This document shows, piece by piece, positions 16,338-23,616 of a DNA stretch of 23,616 bases (the stretch's first letter is position 1; each line of letters opens with the position of its first letter). Both the position numbers and the translations under genes were made by a program. Source of the DNA: Flavobacteriaceae bacterium (lineage in GTDB: Bacteria > Bacteroidota > Bacteroidia > Flavobacteriales > Weeksellaceae); assembly GCA_031289875.1 (NCBI GenBank), contig JAITOO010000090.1, positions 1 through 23,616 of the forward strand. The letters run 5' to 3'. The notes under the pieces were generated by a model that worked only from the letters and a program-made list of their open reading frames with translations, made no database searches and was not told where the DNA came from.

Positions 16338-17879
16338 TTATTTCTTTTTAGAAGATTTAACTTCAACCGTTTTTTGAACGGTCAGTGTTCTTGGAGCTAC
16401 TTCCACACGTCTGTTTATCTGATTACAAACATCTTCGGTGTATTTGCCGGCTTTCACGTCAGCATCGGTACACAAGAAGTTGGTTTTACCAAATCCGCGT
16501 GCAGTCAGTCTGTCTTTTGCAACACCGTTTTCAACCAAAGCGTCAGTTACGGATTGCGCTCTTTGTTTAGACAGTTTCAAGTTGTATGCGGCAGAGCCTG
16601 ATTTGTCAGTATAGCCGTCCACATAAGCGTTTTGACCTGCCAGTGAGCTTGAATTCAAGAATGAAGCAGCTGTTTTAACTTTGTCTAACGATTCAGCAGT
16701 TAATTTGGCTGAGTTAAATTCGAAAGTAATATCCTGCAATGCTTCTGTTACTGTCTTATAAGTTACAGGGCAGCCGTGATTTTCTATCGGTCCGGCTTCA
16801 TTAGGACACTTGTCGTCAGGGTCAGGGATTCCATCACCGTCAGTATCAGGGCAGCCTTTGAATTTTGCCAAGCCCGGAGTGTCAGGACATCTGTCATCTT
16901 TGTCAAGTACGCCGTCGCCGTCTCTATCAGGCCAAGGGCAACCTTGATTTTCAGCAGGACCTGCAACATCAGGACATTTGTCAATATTGTCGGTTACGCC
17001 GTCATTGTCTCTGTCTCCCCAAGGGCATCCGTGGTTTTCAATAGGACCTGCAACGGTAGGACACTGGTCTTCTGCATCGGTGATGCCGTCGCCGTCAGTA
17101 TCCGGACAACCTTGGAATTGTGCCAAGCCCCAAACGTCAGGACATTTGTCGTCTTTATCGAGGATTCCGTCTTTGTCTCTGTCGGAATTGCCGAATTTAA
17201 AGATGATAGATGCTGAATGCTGGAAGAAGTCAATGTAATCTCTCGTTGCTCCCGGAGCCCAGTTATACTGAGACTCAATGTTTAAGCCAAAATTTTTGGT
17301 AAACCAGAAGTTGATACCTACACCGCCGTTTACGATGAAGTTGTTGTTTTGTCCGGAGAATTTTGCTTCCAGCAAAGCTCCGTTAGCGCCTGCTGTTCCA
17401 CCTTTTGTTGCACCATGATCCCAAGAATATTTTGGATTGGTTTCAGAAATTTCATACCCGTCATAAGCGTATTTGTGGTAGTTTGCACCTACTCTCAAAT
17501 AAGGGTCAAACCAACTGGTTTCGCTAAGCGGTGTCCACCGTAAGCCTAAACCGGCTAAGATGAAAAATTCATCTTTAAATGCTAAACCAGATTCGGGTGT
17601 GGAACCACCTAATCTGTTATTATCAACATTGCCGATAGAAGCCTGCAAATCAACAGCAAAATTCTTAGCAATGCTACGTGCTACGGTCAATTTGGACAAA
17701 GGAGGCACTATGCTGTAATCCTTAGTGTCAAAAAAACCGTCGAAAACTCCACGAGCGGAGGTATGGTCGACAGCGTGCATACCAACTCCGATATACCACT
17801 TGTTCGTAGTATTTTGGGCAAATACAGTAGCAGCAAACATAGAAGCCGCAACTGCCAGTACTAAATTGAACTTTTTCAT
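16338..17879 (-). CDS. ompA: OmpA-family outer membrane protein with thrombospondin type-3 repeats
   Basis: A 513-residue outer membrane protein. A signal peptide is evident at residues 1-21 (cleavage likely after VFA). Residues ~22-230 alternate aromatic strands typical of an 8-stranded OmpA barrel and end in FKFG. Residues 233-371 are five Asp-rich, calcium-binding thrombospondin type-3 units (DxDxDGxxDxxDxCP...GCP). Residues ~380-495 are the OmpA C-terminal peptidoglycan-binding domain, with DITFEFNSAKL, YVDGYTDKSGS (Asp425), LSKQRAQSV and NQINRRVEV. Cys470 and Cys485 may form a disulphide. A Lys-rich tail ends the protein. The likely role is to tie the outer membrane to the cell wall; such proteins are usually abundant, which agrees with the strong promoter and terminator here. 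It is transcribed separately from smpB upstream. Confidence 0.95.
   Translation of the reverse strand: MKKFNLVLAVAASMFAATVFAQNTTNKWYIGVGMHAVDHTSARGVFDGFFDTKDYSIVPPLSKLTVARSIAKNFAVDLQASIGNVDNNRLGGSTPESGLAFKDEFFILAGLGLRWTPLSETSWFDPYLRVGANYHKYAYDGYEISETNPKYSWDHGATKGGTAGANGALLEAKFSGQNNNFIVNGGVGINFWFTKNFGLNIESQYNWAPGATRDYIDFFQHSASIIFKFGNSDRDKDGILDKDDKCPDVWGLAQFQGCPDTDGDGITDAEDQCPTVAGPIENHGCPWGDRDNDGVTDNIDKCPDVAGPAENQGCPWPDRDGDGVLDKDDRCPDTPGLAKFKGCPDTDGDGIPDPDDKCPNEAGPIENHGCPVTYKTVTEALQDITFEFNSAKLTAESLDKVKTAASFLNSSSLAGQNAYVDGYTDKSGSAAYNLKLSKQRAQSVTDALVENGVAKDRLTARGFGKTNFLCTDADVKAGKYTEDVCNQINRRVEVAPRTLTVQKTVEVKSSKKK
16767..17183 (-). repeat. Five thrombospondin type-3 repeat units within ompA
   Basis: The units are about 27-29 codons each. 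Units 1 and 4 end in GLAxFxGCP, units 2 and 5 end in GPIENHGCP, and unit 3 ends in GPAENQGCPWP. This A-B-C-A'-B' order suggests duplication of an A-B pair. Each unit carries several Asp residues for calcium plus two Cys. Confidence 0.85.
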
Positions 17880-17902
17880 ATACGAAATATATAATTTTAA
17901 TG

Positions 17903-17935
17903 CAAATGTAACGTTTTTGTTCTCGAACGAACAAA
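17903..17935 (-). promoter_or_regulatory. ompA promoter
   Basis: On the minus strand TTTG (17932-17935), a 21-base spacer, then TACATTTG (17903-17910): the best match to the Bacteroidetes -33/-7 consensus in the window. The ATG at 17879 is 23 bases downstream. The element sits in the 63-base gap after smpB. Confidence 0.75.
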
Positions 17936-17942
17936 TAAAATG

Positions 17943-18401
17943 TTAAAATTTTTTCATCAGCCTGTCCAAACTTCTCTTGTTTTCCCTCTCTTTAATGGTT
18001 TCCCGCTTGTCAAACAGTTTTTTTCCGCGAGCCAAAAAAATCTGAACTTTTGCTAACCCTCTGTCGTTTAGGTATATTTTTGTCGGGACGAGGGTCAGCC
18101 CCGTTTCCTGCGTCTTTTTTTGAAGTTTGGCGAGTTCTTTTTTATGCAAAAGCAGTTTTCTTTCCCTTTTAATAGCGTGATTGTAGCGGTTTCCGAAAAA
18201 ATATTCCTCAACCGTCATGTTCACAATGTACAATTCACCATTGATAAACTGGCAAAAACTCTCCGCAATATTGGCTTTTCCAAGCCTAATGGATTTAATT
18301 TCCGTTCCCGACAAGACAATACCCGCTTCATATTTATCCAGAAGTTCATAATTAAATCTCGCTTTCTTGTTTTGTATATTGACTTTGTTCTCGAATTTCA
18401 T
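17943..18401 (-). CDS. smpB: SsrA-binding protein (trans-translation)
   Basis: A 152-residue SmpB. It binds tmRNA and brings it to ribosomes stalled on broken mRNAs, allowing tagging of the peptide and release of the ribosome. Family markers: NKKARFNYELLDKYEAGIVLSGTEIKSIRLG (residues 11-41), ESFCQFINGELYIVNM, ERKLLLHKKEL, TLVPTKIYLNDRGLAKVQIFLARGKKLFDKRETIKER and a basic tail (RSLDRLMKKF). The start at 18401 gives the usual N-terminus. An in-frame ATG at 18431 would add 10 residues but overlaps the -7 box at 18429-18436, so it is not used here. The tmRNA gene ssrA is not in the window. It is divergent from the ABC-F gene with only 44 bases between start codons. Confidence 0.96.
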   Translation of the reverse strand: MKFENKVNIQNKKARFNYELLDKYEAGIVLSGTEIKSIRLGKANIAESFCQFINGELYIVNMTVEEYFFGNRYNHAIKRERKLLLHKKELAKLQKKTQETGLTLVPTKIYLNDRGLAKVQIFLARGKKLFDKRETIKERENKRSLDRLMKKF

Positions 18402-18418
18402 AATCAAACTTTTATTGC

Positions 18419-20068
<1,650 letters not shown>

Positions 20069-20172
20069 TGGGGAAGGGAAATATAATTTTTATCAGTTTT
20101 TGAAAAATAGTTAGGTTTTTATGAATCATAATTCGGTAAAAATCCCTAAATTAGTTGCCCAAAATCAAATCA

Positions 20173-20652
20173 ATGCTAAAAAAATTAGAACTTCCTATTG
20201 AAATTTATTCCGACCGGAAAGAATTGTGCGGAGAAGATTTCAACCTAATAACCAAAGCACAGGAGGCGAGAAAGTTAGCTTATGCAAAATATTCAAATTT
20301 CAAAGTGGGCGCAGCTGTACTTTTGGACAACGGAAAAATTATTTCAGGAAATAATCAGGAAAATGCGGCATTCCCAAGCGGACTTTGTGCTGAGCGAACG
20401 GCTGTTTTTTACGCAATGGCGAACTATCCTCTGAGCCGAATTGTGAAGTTAGCCGTCGTGGCAGGCAAAGACGACAACAATGCTGAACCCGTGTCGCCCT
20501 GCGGGTCTTGCAGGCAGGTGCTGCTGGAATATGAAAAAAATCAAAAAACTTCAATAGAACTTTTATTCTCGGGAACGAAAGGAGAAGTAATTAAATTCTT
20601 CTCATGTGCCGACTTGCTTCCGTTTAGTTTTGACGAAAAAAACCTTAAATAG
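20173..20652 (+). CDS. cdd: Cytidine deaminase
   Basis: A 159-residue zinc enzyme that converts cytidine and deoxycytidine to uridine and deoxyuridine in pyrimidine salvage. The catalytic zinc ligands and acid are clear: LCAERTAVFYA (71-81; Cys72, Glu74) and SPCGSCRQVLLEY (108-120; Cys110, Cys113). The substrate loop SNFKVGAAVLLDNG (41-54) and NQENAAFPSG (61-70) are also present, so this is the short, homotetrameric type. The ATG at 20173 gives MLKKLELPIEIY; the in-frame TTG at 20155 would add six residues and has no support. No clear -7 box was found in the 104-base gap after the ABC-F gene, so readthrough from it is possible. Confidence 0.96.
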   Translation: MLKKLELPIEIYSDRKELCGEDFNLITKAQEARKLAYAKYSNFKVGAAVLLDNGKIISGNNQENAAFPSGLCAERTAVFYAMANYPLSRIVKLAVVAGKDDNNAEPVSPCGSCRQVLLEYEKNQKTSIELLFSGTKGEVIKFFSCADLLPFSFDEKNLK

Positions 20653-20685
20653 TAAAAGCATTCAATTTCAGCTATTTAAAAGTAC

Positions 20686-20710
20686 AAAAAAAGGTCGCTT
20701 TACGCGACCT
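20686..20710 (-). terminator. Intrinsic terminator on the minus strand
   Basis: AGGTCGC (20692-20698) and GCGACCT (20704-20710) form a perfect 7-bp stem with a 5-base loop. On the minus strand it is followed by a T-run (plus A-run 20686-20692). On the plus strand no T-run follows, so the signal points to a minus-strand transcript coming from the right, not to cdd. Confidence 0.75.
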
Positions 20711-20788
20711 CAAACTAAAACCACAAAAAAATGAGAAAAAGAAATTACACTTTTGATTGTGTAAAAACTCTATTTCTTGACAAAATTA
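20711..20788 (-). ncRNA. Possible small RNA or 3' UTR ending at the 20686 terminator
   Basis: A second minus-strand -7-like box TAATTTTG (20781-20788) lies 71 bases before the terminator stem. Between them is a 6-bp hairpin, TTACAC/GTGTAA (20745-20750 / 20759-20764). It could be a separate sRNA of about 90 bases or just the 3' UTR of the small peptide gene. AT-rich DNA makes chance -7 matches common. Confidence 0.25.
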
Positions 20789-20820
20789 CTACTTTTTTTA
20801 AATTCAATCCAAATTTAATT

Positions 20821-20931
20821 TTAATTAATTTTTCCGATTACCGTTGATTGGGAATTGACACTGTTGCCTAAATTCACTAAAGTTTTAATAATCAAGGTTT
20901 TTACTGTGTTGTTTATTTTTCTGATACTCAT
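20821..20931 (-). CDS. Small basic peptide, 36 residues, unknown function
   Basis: A short frame from ATG 20931 (plus CAT 20929-20931) to TAA 20821-20823. The peptide starts MSIRKINNTVKTLIIKTL and has five Lys/Arg, no Asp or Glu, no Cys and six Asn. Residues ~9-21 could form a short amphipathic helix. There is no signal peptide or obvious transmembrane span, and I recognise no family. Support for it being real is the context: an A-rich leader typical of this phylum, a TACCTTTG -7 box 27 bases upstream of the start and an intrinsic terminator 110 bases after the stop, all on the same strand. It could be a regulatory or toxic peptide, or the visible part of an RNA gene; I cannot choose. Confidence 0.45.
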   Translation of the reverse strand: MSIRKINNTVKTLIIKTLVNLGNSVNSQSTVIGKIN

Positions 20932-20957
20932 AATTTTCTTTTTTAATATTTATATGG

Positions 20958-20965
20958 CAAAGGTA
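20958..20965 (-). promoter_or_regulatory. -7 element of the small peptide gene
   Basis: TACCTTTG on the minus strand fits TAnnTTTG exactly, and resembles the box before the Dabb gene. It is followed by GCCATATAAAT and an A-rich leader to the ATG at 20931. A TTTG occurs 25 bases upstream, longer than usual. Confidence 0.55.
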
Positions 20966-21015
20966 TAGCCAAAACAGCACCGCACTCAGCCAAAGTGTAT
21001 CGAATTATTTTATAG

Positions 21016-21028
21016 TGTACATAGTACA
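21016..21028. promoter_or_regulatory. Dyad TGTACATAGTACA, possible operator
   Basis: Perfect 5-bp arms (TGTAC/GTACA) around ATA, with further matching outer arms TTTATA (before) and TATAAA (after). It lies about 50-60 bases upstream of the small peptide -7 box and about 170 upstream of the thyA -7 box, so it more likely belongs to the peptide gene. Confidence 0.3.
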
Positions 21029-21194
21029 AATTTATAAAACCCGCATTCAATAAGGGTTTCACAAAAATAAGCGTATTCGGGGAACTTTTATTTTCACTGA
21101 TTAAAATCATGTTTTTGATGTGTTTTCTTGCTAAAATTAATTTTCTAACTTCTCAAAAAGAAGTTCAAACCCGTCAAACCTGAAAAATAATCCC

Positions 21195-21202
21195 TATTTT
21201 TG
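21195..21202 (+). promoter_or_regulatory. thyA promoter, -7 element
   Basis: TATTTTTG fits TAnnTTTG and lies 49 bases before the ATG at 21252. It has no clear -33 TTG. Confidence 0.55.
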
Positions 21203-21251
21203 TAAGATTGAAAACGGCAAAATTCAATTCATTTCTAATTTTAATTGAAAA

Positions 21252-22043
21252 ATGAGAACTTATTTAGATTTGTTACAGCATGTTTTAGACAACGGAACGG
21301 AAAAAAACGACCGTACAGGCACGGGAACTATCAGCGCTTTTGGTTATCAGATGCGGTTTGACTTGCAAAAGGGCTTCCCGCTGGTTACGACCAAGAAACT
21401 GCATTTACGTTCCATTATTTATGAACTTTTGTGGTTTTTACGAGGCGATACCAACATCAAATACCTGAACGAGCATAAAGTCCGAATTTGGGACGAATGG
21501 GCAGACGAAAACGGCGGTTTGGGTCCCGTGTATGGTCATCAATGGCGCAGTTGGAGCGGTTCGGGAATGCACATTGACCAGATTAAAAATGCTGTGGAGC
21601 AGATTAAAAACAACCCTGATTCACGCAGAATCATCGTTTCAGCGTGGAACGTTGCCGATATTCCGCAAATGGCGTTGGCTCCGTGCCATGCGCTGTTTCA
21701 ATTCTATGTTTCCGACGGAAAACTGTCTTTACAATTATATCAAAGAAGCGCAGATGTCTTTCTGGGAGTGCCTTTCAACATTGCGTCCTACGCCATGCTC
21801 CTGCAAATGACAGCGCAGGTCTGCCATCTGCAAGTCGGGGAATTTGTCCACACTTTCGGCGATGTGCATATTTACAAAAATCACGTAGAACAGGTAAACT
21901 TACAGCTTACCCGAGAACCGAAACCGCTTCCTTCGTTGAAACTGAATCCTGAGGTGAAAGACATCTTTTCTTTTCAGTATGAGGACTTTACAGTAGAAGG
22001 TTACGACCCACACCCGCACATTAAGGGAGAAGTAGCTGTGTAA
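21252..22043 (+). CDS. thyA: Thymidylate synthase
   Basis: A 263-residue classical ThyA, within one residue of the E. coli length. It methylates dUMP to dTMP using 5,10-methylene-THF, producing dihydrofolate. The nucleophile is Cys145 in [14 protein letters not shown] (140-153). Also visible are the phosphate-binding Arg in NDRTGTGT (19-26), [16 protein letters not shown] (53-68), IWDEWAD (79-85), GPVYGHQWR (91-99), [11 protein letters not shown] (123-133), [18 protein letters not shown] and [15 protein letters not shown]. The ATG at 21252 gives the standard MRTYLDLLQ start. A folA gene, often next to thyA, is not here; purD follows after 50 bases with its own promoter-like box. Confidence 0.98.
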   Translation: MRTYLDLLQHVLDNGTEKNDRTGTGTISAFGYQMRFDLQKGFPLVTTKKLHLRSIIYELLWFLRGDTNIKYLNEHKVRIWDEWADENGGLGPVYGHQWRSWSGSGMHIDQIKNAVEQIKNNPDSRRIIVSAWNVADIPQMALAPCHALFQFYVSDGKLSLQLYQRSADVFLGVPFNIASYAMLLQMTAQVCHLQVGEFVHTFGDVHIYKNHVEQVNLQLTREPKPLPSLKLNPEVKDIFSFQYEDFTVEGYDPHPHIKGEVAV

Positions 22044-22054
22044 ATTATTTTTCC

Positions 22055-22062
22055 TATTTTTG
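22055..22062 (+). promoter_or_regulatory. purD promoter, -7 element
   Basis: TATTTTTG in the 50-base thyA-purD gap, 31 bases before the ATG at 22094. Its surroundings (CCTATTTTTGTAA) are identical to those of the thyA box. Confidence 0.55.
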
Positions 22063-22093
22063 TAAATCAATTTCATCACTAAACCCAAAAACA

Positions 22094-23329
22094 ATGAAAA
22101 TACTCATTCTCGGAAACGGAGGCAGAGAACACGCTGCAGGCTGGAAAATCAAGCAGGATAACCCCGATGCGGTACTCTATTTCAACAAGGGAAACGGCGG
22201 AACGGCACAAATCGGGACGAACCTCTCACTGGAAACCGTACAGGAAACCGTCAATTTTGCAGAAAAAAATCAAATTGACCTTACTTTCGTCGGTCCCGAA
22301 GACTGGCTTGTGAAAGGGATTGTCGATGCTTTCCGAGAGAAAAATCTTCCGATTTTCGGCGCAGACCAAAAATCAGCACAACTGGAAGGAAGCAAGGAAT
22401 TTGCCAAAGACTTCATGCAAAAATACGGCGTAAAAACCGCTGCGTACCAAACTTTCAACAACTTTACCGAAGCCAACGAATATGCCCGAAAACAAAAATT
22501 CCCTTTAGTCGTGAAAGCTGACGGCTTAGCGGCAGGCAAAGGCGTAGTCATCTGTCAAGACGCTTTTGATGCAGAAAAAGCGCTGGACGAAATGTTTAAC
22601 AAAAAAATCTTCGGAGAGGCTGGCAATCATGTAGTTATAGAAGAATTTTTGGACGGTTTCGAGGCTTCGATTCTTTCCGTTTTCAACGGCAGAGAAATTA
22701 CGCCGTTCGTCTCCGCCAAAGACCACAAGAAAATCGGCGAGGGAGAAACAGGCTTGAACACAGGAGGAATGGGCGTTGCCGCTCCGAATCCGCTCTTCAC
22801 GCAGACACATTTTCAGGCTTTTGAAAAAGATATTTTACAGCCCACGTTGAACGGCTTACTATCTGAAAATATGATATTTGCAGGCATCATTTTCTTCGGT
22901 TTGATGATTACCAAAGACGACGTTTACCTTCTGGAATATAATATGAGAATGGGAGACCCTGAAACTCAGGCAGTTCTGCCGTTAATGGAAAACAATTTCT
23001 TGGACATTATCACGCAGGCAATTCAGGGTCAATCAGTTAAACTAAGATGGAAACCACAGTCTGCCGTGTGTGTGGTTATGGCTTCGGGAGGCTACCCTCT
23101 GAATTACGAAACGGGGTTTGAAATCAAGGGATTAGATTCTGTTGCAACGCCTTGTTTTGTGGCGGGAGCGTCGTTGGGAGATGGCAAGCTATACACTTCG
23201 GGCGGGCGAGTGCTGAATGTAACGGGTTTGGGAAACGACTTGAAATCAGCGCAGCAAAACGCATACGAAAACGTTTCTAAAATCCATTTTGACTATGAAT
23301 GTTATCGAAAAGACATCGGCGAAGTGTAG
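22094..23329 (+). CDS. purD: Phosphoribosylamine--glycine ligase (GAR synthetase)
   Basis: A 411-residue ATP-grasp enzyme for the second step of purine synthesis: phosphoribosylamine plus glycine plus ATP gives GAR. The N-terminal domain begins ILGNGGREHA (5-14). FVGPEDWLVKGIVDAF, GSKEFAKDFM and VVKADGLAAGKGVVI (~139-153) follow. The ATP-grasp core includes EEFLDGFEASILS, SAKDHKKIGEGETG with NTGGMG, and the metal-binding LEYNMRMGDPETQ. The C-terminal part contains MASGGYPLNYETG and ends YRKDIGEV, as usual. Other purine genes are not adjacent. It converges with the TolC-family gene; 54 bases separate the stop codons, and I see no strong terminator there. Confidence 0.97.
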   Translation: MKILILGNGGREHAAGWKIKQDNPDAVLYFNKGNGGTAQIGTNLSLETVQETVNFAEKNQIDLTFVGPEDWLVKGIVDAFREKNLPIFGADQKSAQLEGSKEFAKDFMQKYGVKTAAYQTFNNFTEANEYARKQKFPLVVKADGLAAGKGVVICQDAFDAEKALDEMFNKKIFGEAGNHVVIEEFLDGFEASILSVFNGREITPFVSAKDHKKIGEGETGLNTGGMGVAAPNPLFTQTHFQAFEKDILQPTLNGLLSENMIFAGIIFFGLMITKDDVYLLEYNMRMGDPETQAVLPLMENNFLDIITQAIQGQSVKLRWKPQSAVCVVMASGGYPLNYETGFEIKGLDSVATPCFVAGASLGDGKLYTSGGRVLNVTGLGNDLKSAQQNAYENVSKIHFDYECYRKDIGEV

Positions 23330-23383
23330 AGCCATCAGTTGGAAGACTGTTTAAAATATTTCAAAGACAAAAAAAATAAAATT

Positions 23384-23616
23384 TCACTTTCCGCTCAAAG
23401 GCAGCCCCTGATAGAAGTTCATGATTTTGAGTTTGAACAGAAAAGAATATTTAGCCTGCACCATTTGCGCCTGTGCCGTGAAATAATGGTTGCGGGCAGA
23501 GTTGAGGTCGTAAACTGTAACCTTGCCTGCGTCAAAGCCTTTCTGAGCAAAATCGAAAGAAAGTTTGGCTGATTCTGCCGCTTCCCTCGCCGCCAAAAAC
23601 GACTGATACGATGACC
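23384..23616 (-). CDS. TolC-family outer membrane efflux protein, C-terminal fragment (5' part outside window)
   Basis: The frame is open through the right edge of the window and stops at TGA (plus TCA 23384-23386), giving about 77 C-terminal residues of a protein normally ~430-480 long. The visible segment SYQSFLAAREAAESAKLSF, then FDAGKVTVYDLNSARNHYF, QAQMVQAKYSFLFKLKIMNFYQGLPL is the typical last helical hairpin of TolC/OEP proteins, including the (F/Y)xxGxxxxxDLxxAR motif. Such proteins form trimeric outer-membrane and periplasmic channels for RND, ABC or MFS export systems. Partner genes would lie to the right, beyond the window. Confidence 0.9.
   Translation of the reverse strand, partial: SSYQSFLAAREAAESAKLSFDFAQKGFDAGKVTVYDLNSARNHYFTAQAQMVQAKYSFLFKLKIMNFYQGLPLSGK

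Larger units (their letters stand above)
20653..21251. other. 600-base spacer between cdd and thyA
   Basis: This AT-rich spacer contains the minus-strand terminator, the 36-codon frame and its promoter, the dyad at 21016-21028, a hairpin AAACCC/GGGTTT (21037-21042 / 21054-21059) and the thyA promoter. The remaining part (21060-21190) shows nothing I can assign. Confidence 0.5.

Noticed and set aside
16767..17183. Regular repeats that might look like a CRISPR array
   Set aside because: The units are coding, imperfect, ~80-85 bases long and in frame within ompA; there are no unique spacers.
16776..17216. 146-codon plus-strand frame antisense to the ompA repeats, valine/serine/arginine rich
   Set aside because: It is the complement of the Asp-rich thrombospondin repeats; its repetitive composition follows from that and there is no promoter.
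20653..20710. Hairpin 20692-20710 as the cdd terminator
   Set aside because: On the plus strand the stem is followed by CAAACTAAAACC, not T residues; the T-run is on the minus strand.
20731..20847. 38-codon plus-strand frame starting MRKRNYTFDC
   Set aside because: It has an A-rich leader, but no -7 box on its strand, and the nearby terminator points the other way. Phe/Leu/Asn-rich composition is expected from AT-rich DNA. Kept only as part of a finding.
23339..23572. 77-codon plus-strand frame after purD
   Set aside because: Antisense to the conserved C-terminus of the TolC-family gene.

Overview
The window looks like a chromosomal segment of a Bacteroidota (Bacteroidetes) bacterium, probably class Bacteroidia; I cannot resolve the order. 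The reasons are: (i) most start codons are preceded by an A-rich leader rather than a Shine-Dalgarno sequence; (ii) at least eleven intergenic regions carry the Bacteroidetes-type -7 element TAnnTTTG, sometimes with a TTG/TTTG about 20 bases upstream; (iii) the proteins have Bacteroidetes-style architectures, such as an OmpA porin with thrombospondin type-3 repeats, a lipoprotein with coiled coil and OmpA domain, and a YbiT-like ABC-F protein. Most genes are housekeeping genes of moderate GC; the spacers are very AT-rich.

Layout. 1-324: 3' end of an aldo/keto reductase. 446-1276 (-): AT-rich family-2-like glycosyltransferase. 1629-4461 (+): serS, then the tightly linked pair sufE and a GT9 heptosyltransferase-like gene. 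4530-6240 (+): two tandem PPK2-family polyphosphate kinases. 6291-9460 (+): Dabb-domain protein, exonuclease III-family AP endonuclease, OmpA-type lipoprotein, gcvT. 9610-15555 (-): gltBD glutamate synthase operon, with a terminator at 9539-9580 facing the convergent gcvT. 15556-16337: long spacer with a decayed group II intron reverse transcriptase remnant and a GC-richer patch with a 41-codon frame. 16338-18401 (-): ompA and smpB. 18446-20652 (+): ABC-F protein and cytidine deaminase. 20653-21251: AT-rich spacer that appears to hold a complete small minus-strand transcription unit (promoter, 36-codon basic peptide, intrinsic terminator). 21252-23329 (+): thyA and purD. 23384-23616 (-): 3' end of a TolC-family efflux protein.

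The genes do not form one pathway. Themes are nitrogen and one-carbon metabolism (gltBD, gcvT, thyA, purD), nucleotide and polyphosphate energy metabolism (PPK2 pair, cdd), translation and its quality control (serS, smpB, ABC-F), DNA repair (exoA), Fe-S assembly (sufE) and envelope (ompA, OmpA lipoprotein, TolC, glycosyltransferases).

I found no CRISPR array, intact transposon, tRNA or rRNA. The points most worth a second look are the small basic peptide/sRNA unit at 20686-20965 with a dyad upstream of it; the ABC-F protein whose degenerate motifs pair up so that one composite ATP site looks intact and the other dead; the face-to-face overlapping promoters between smpB and the ABC-F gene; and the reverse transcriptase remnant lacking its catalytic YADD.
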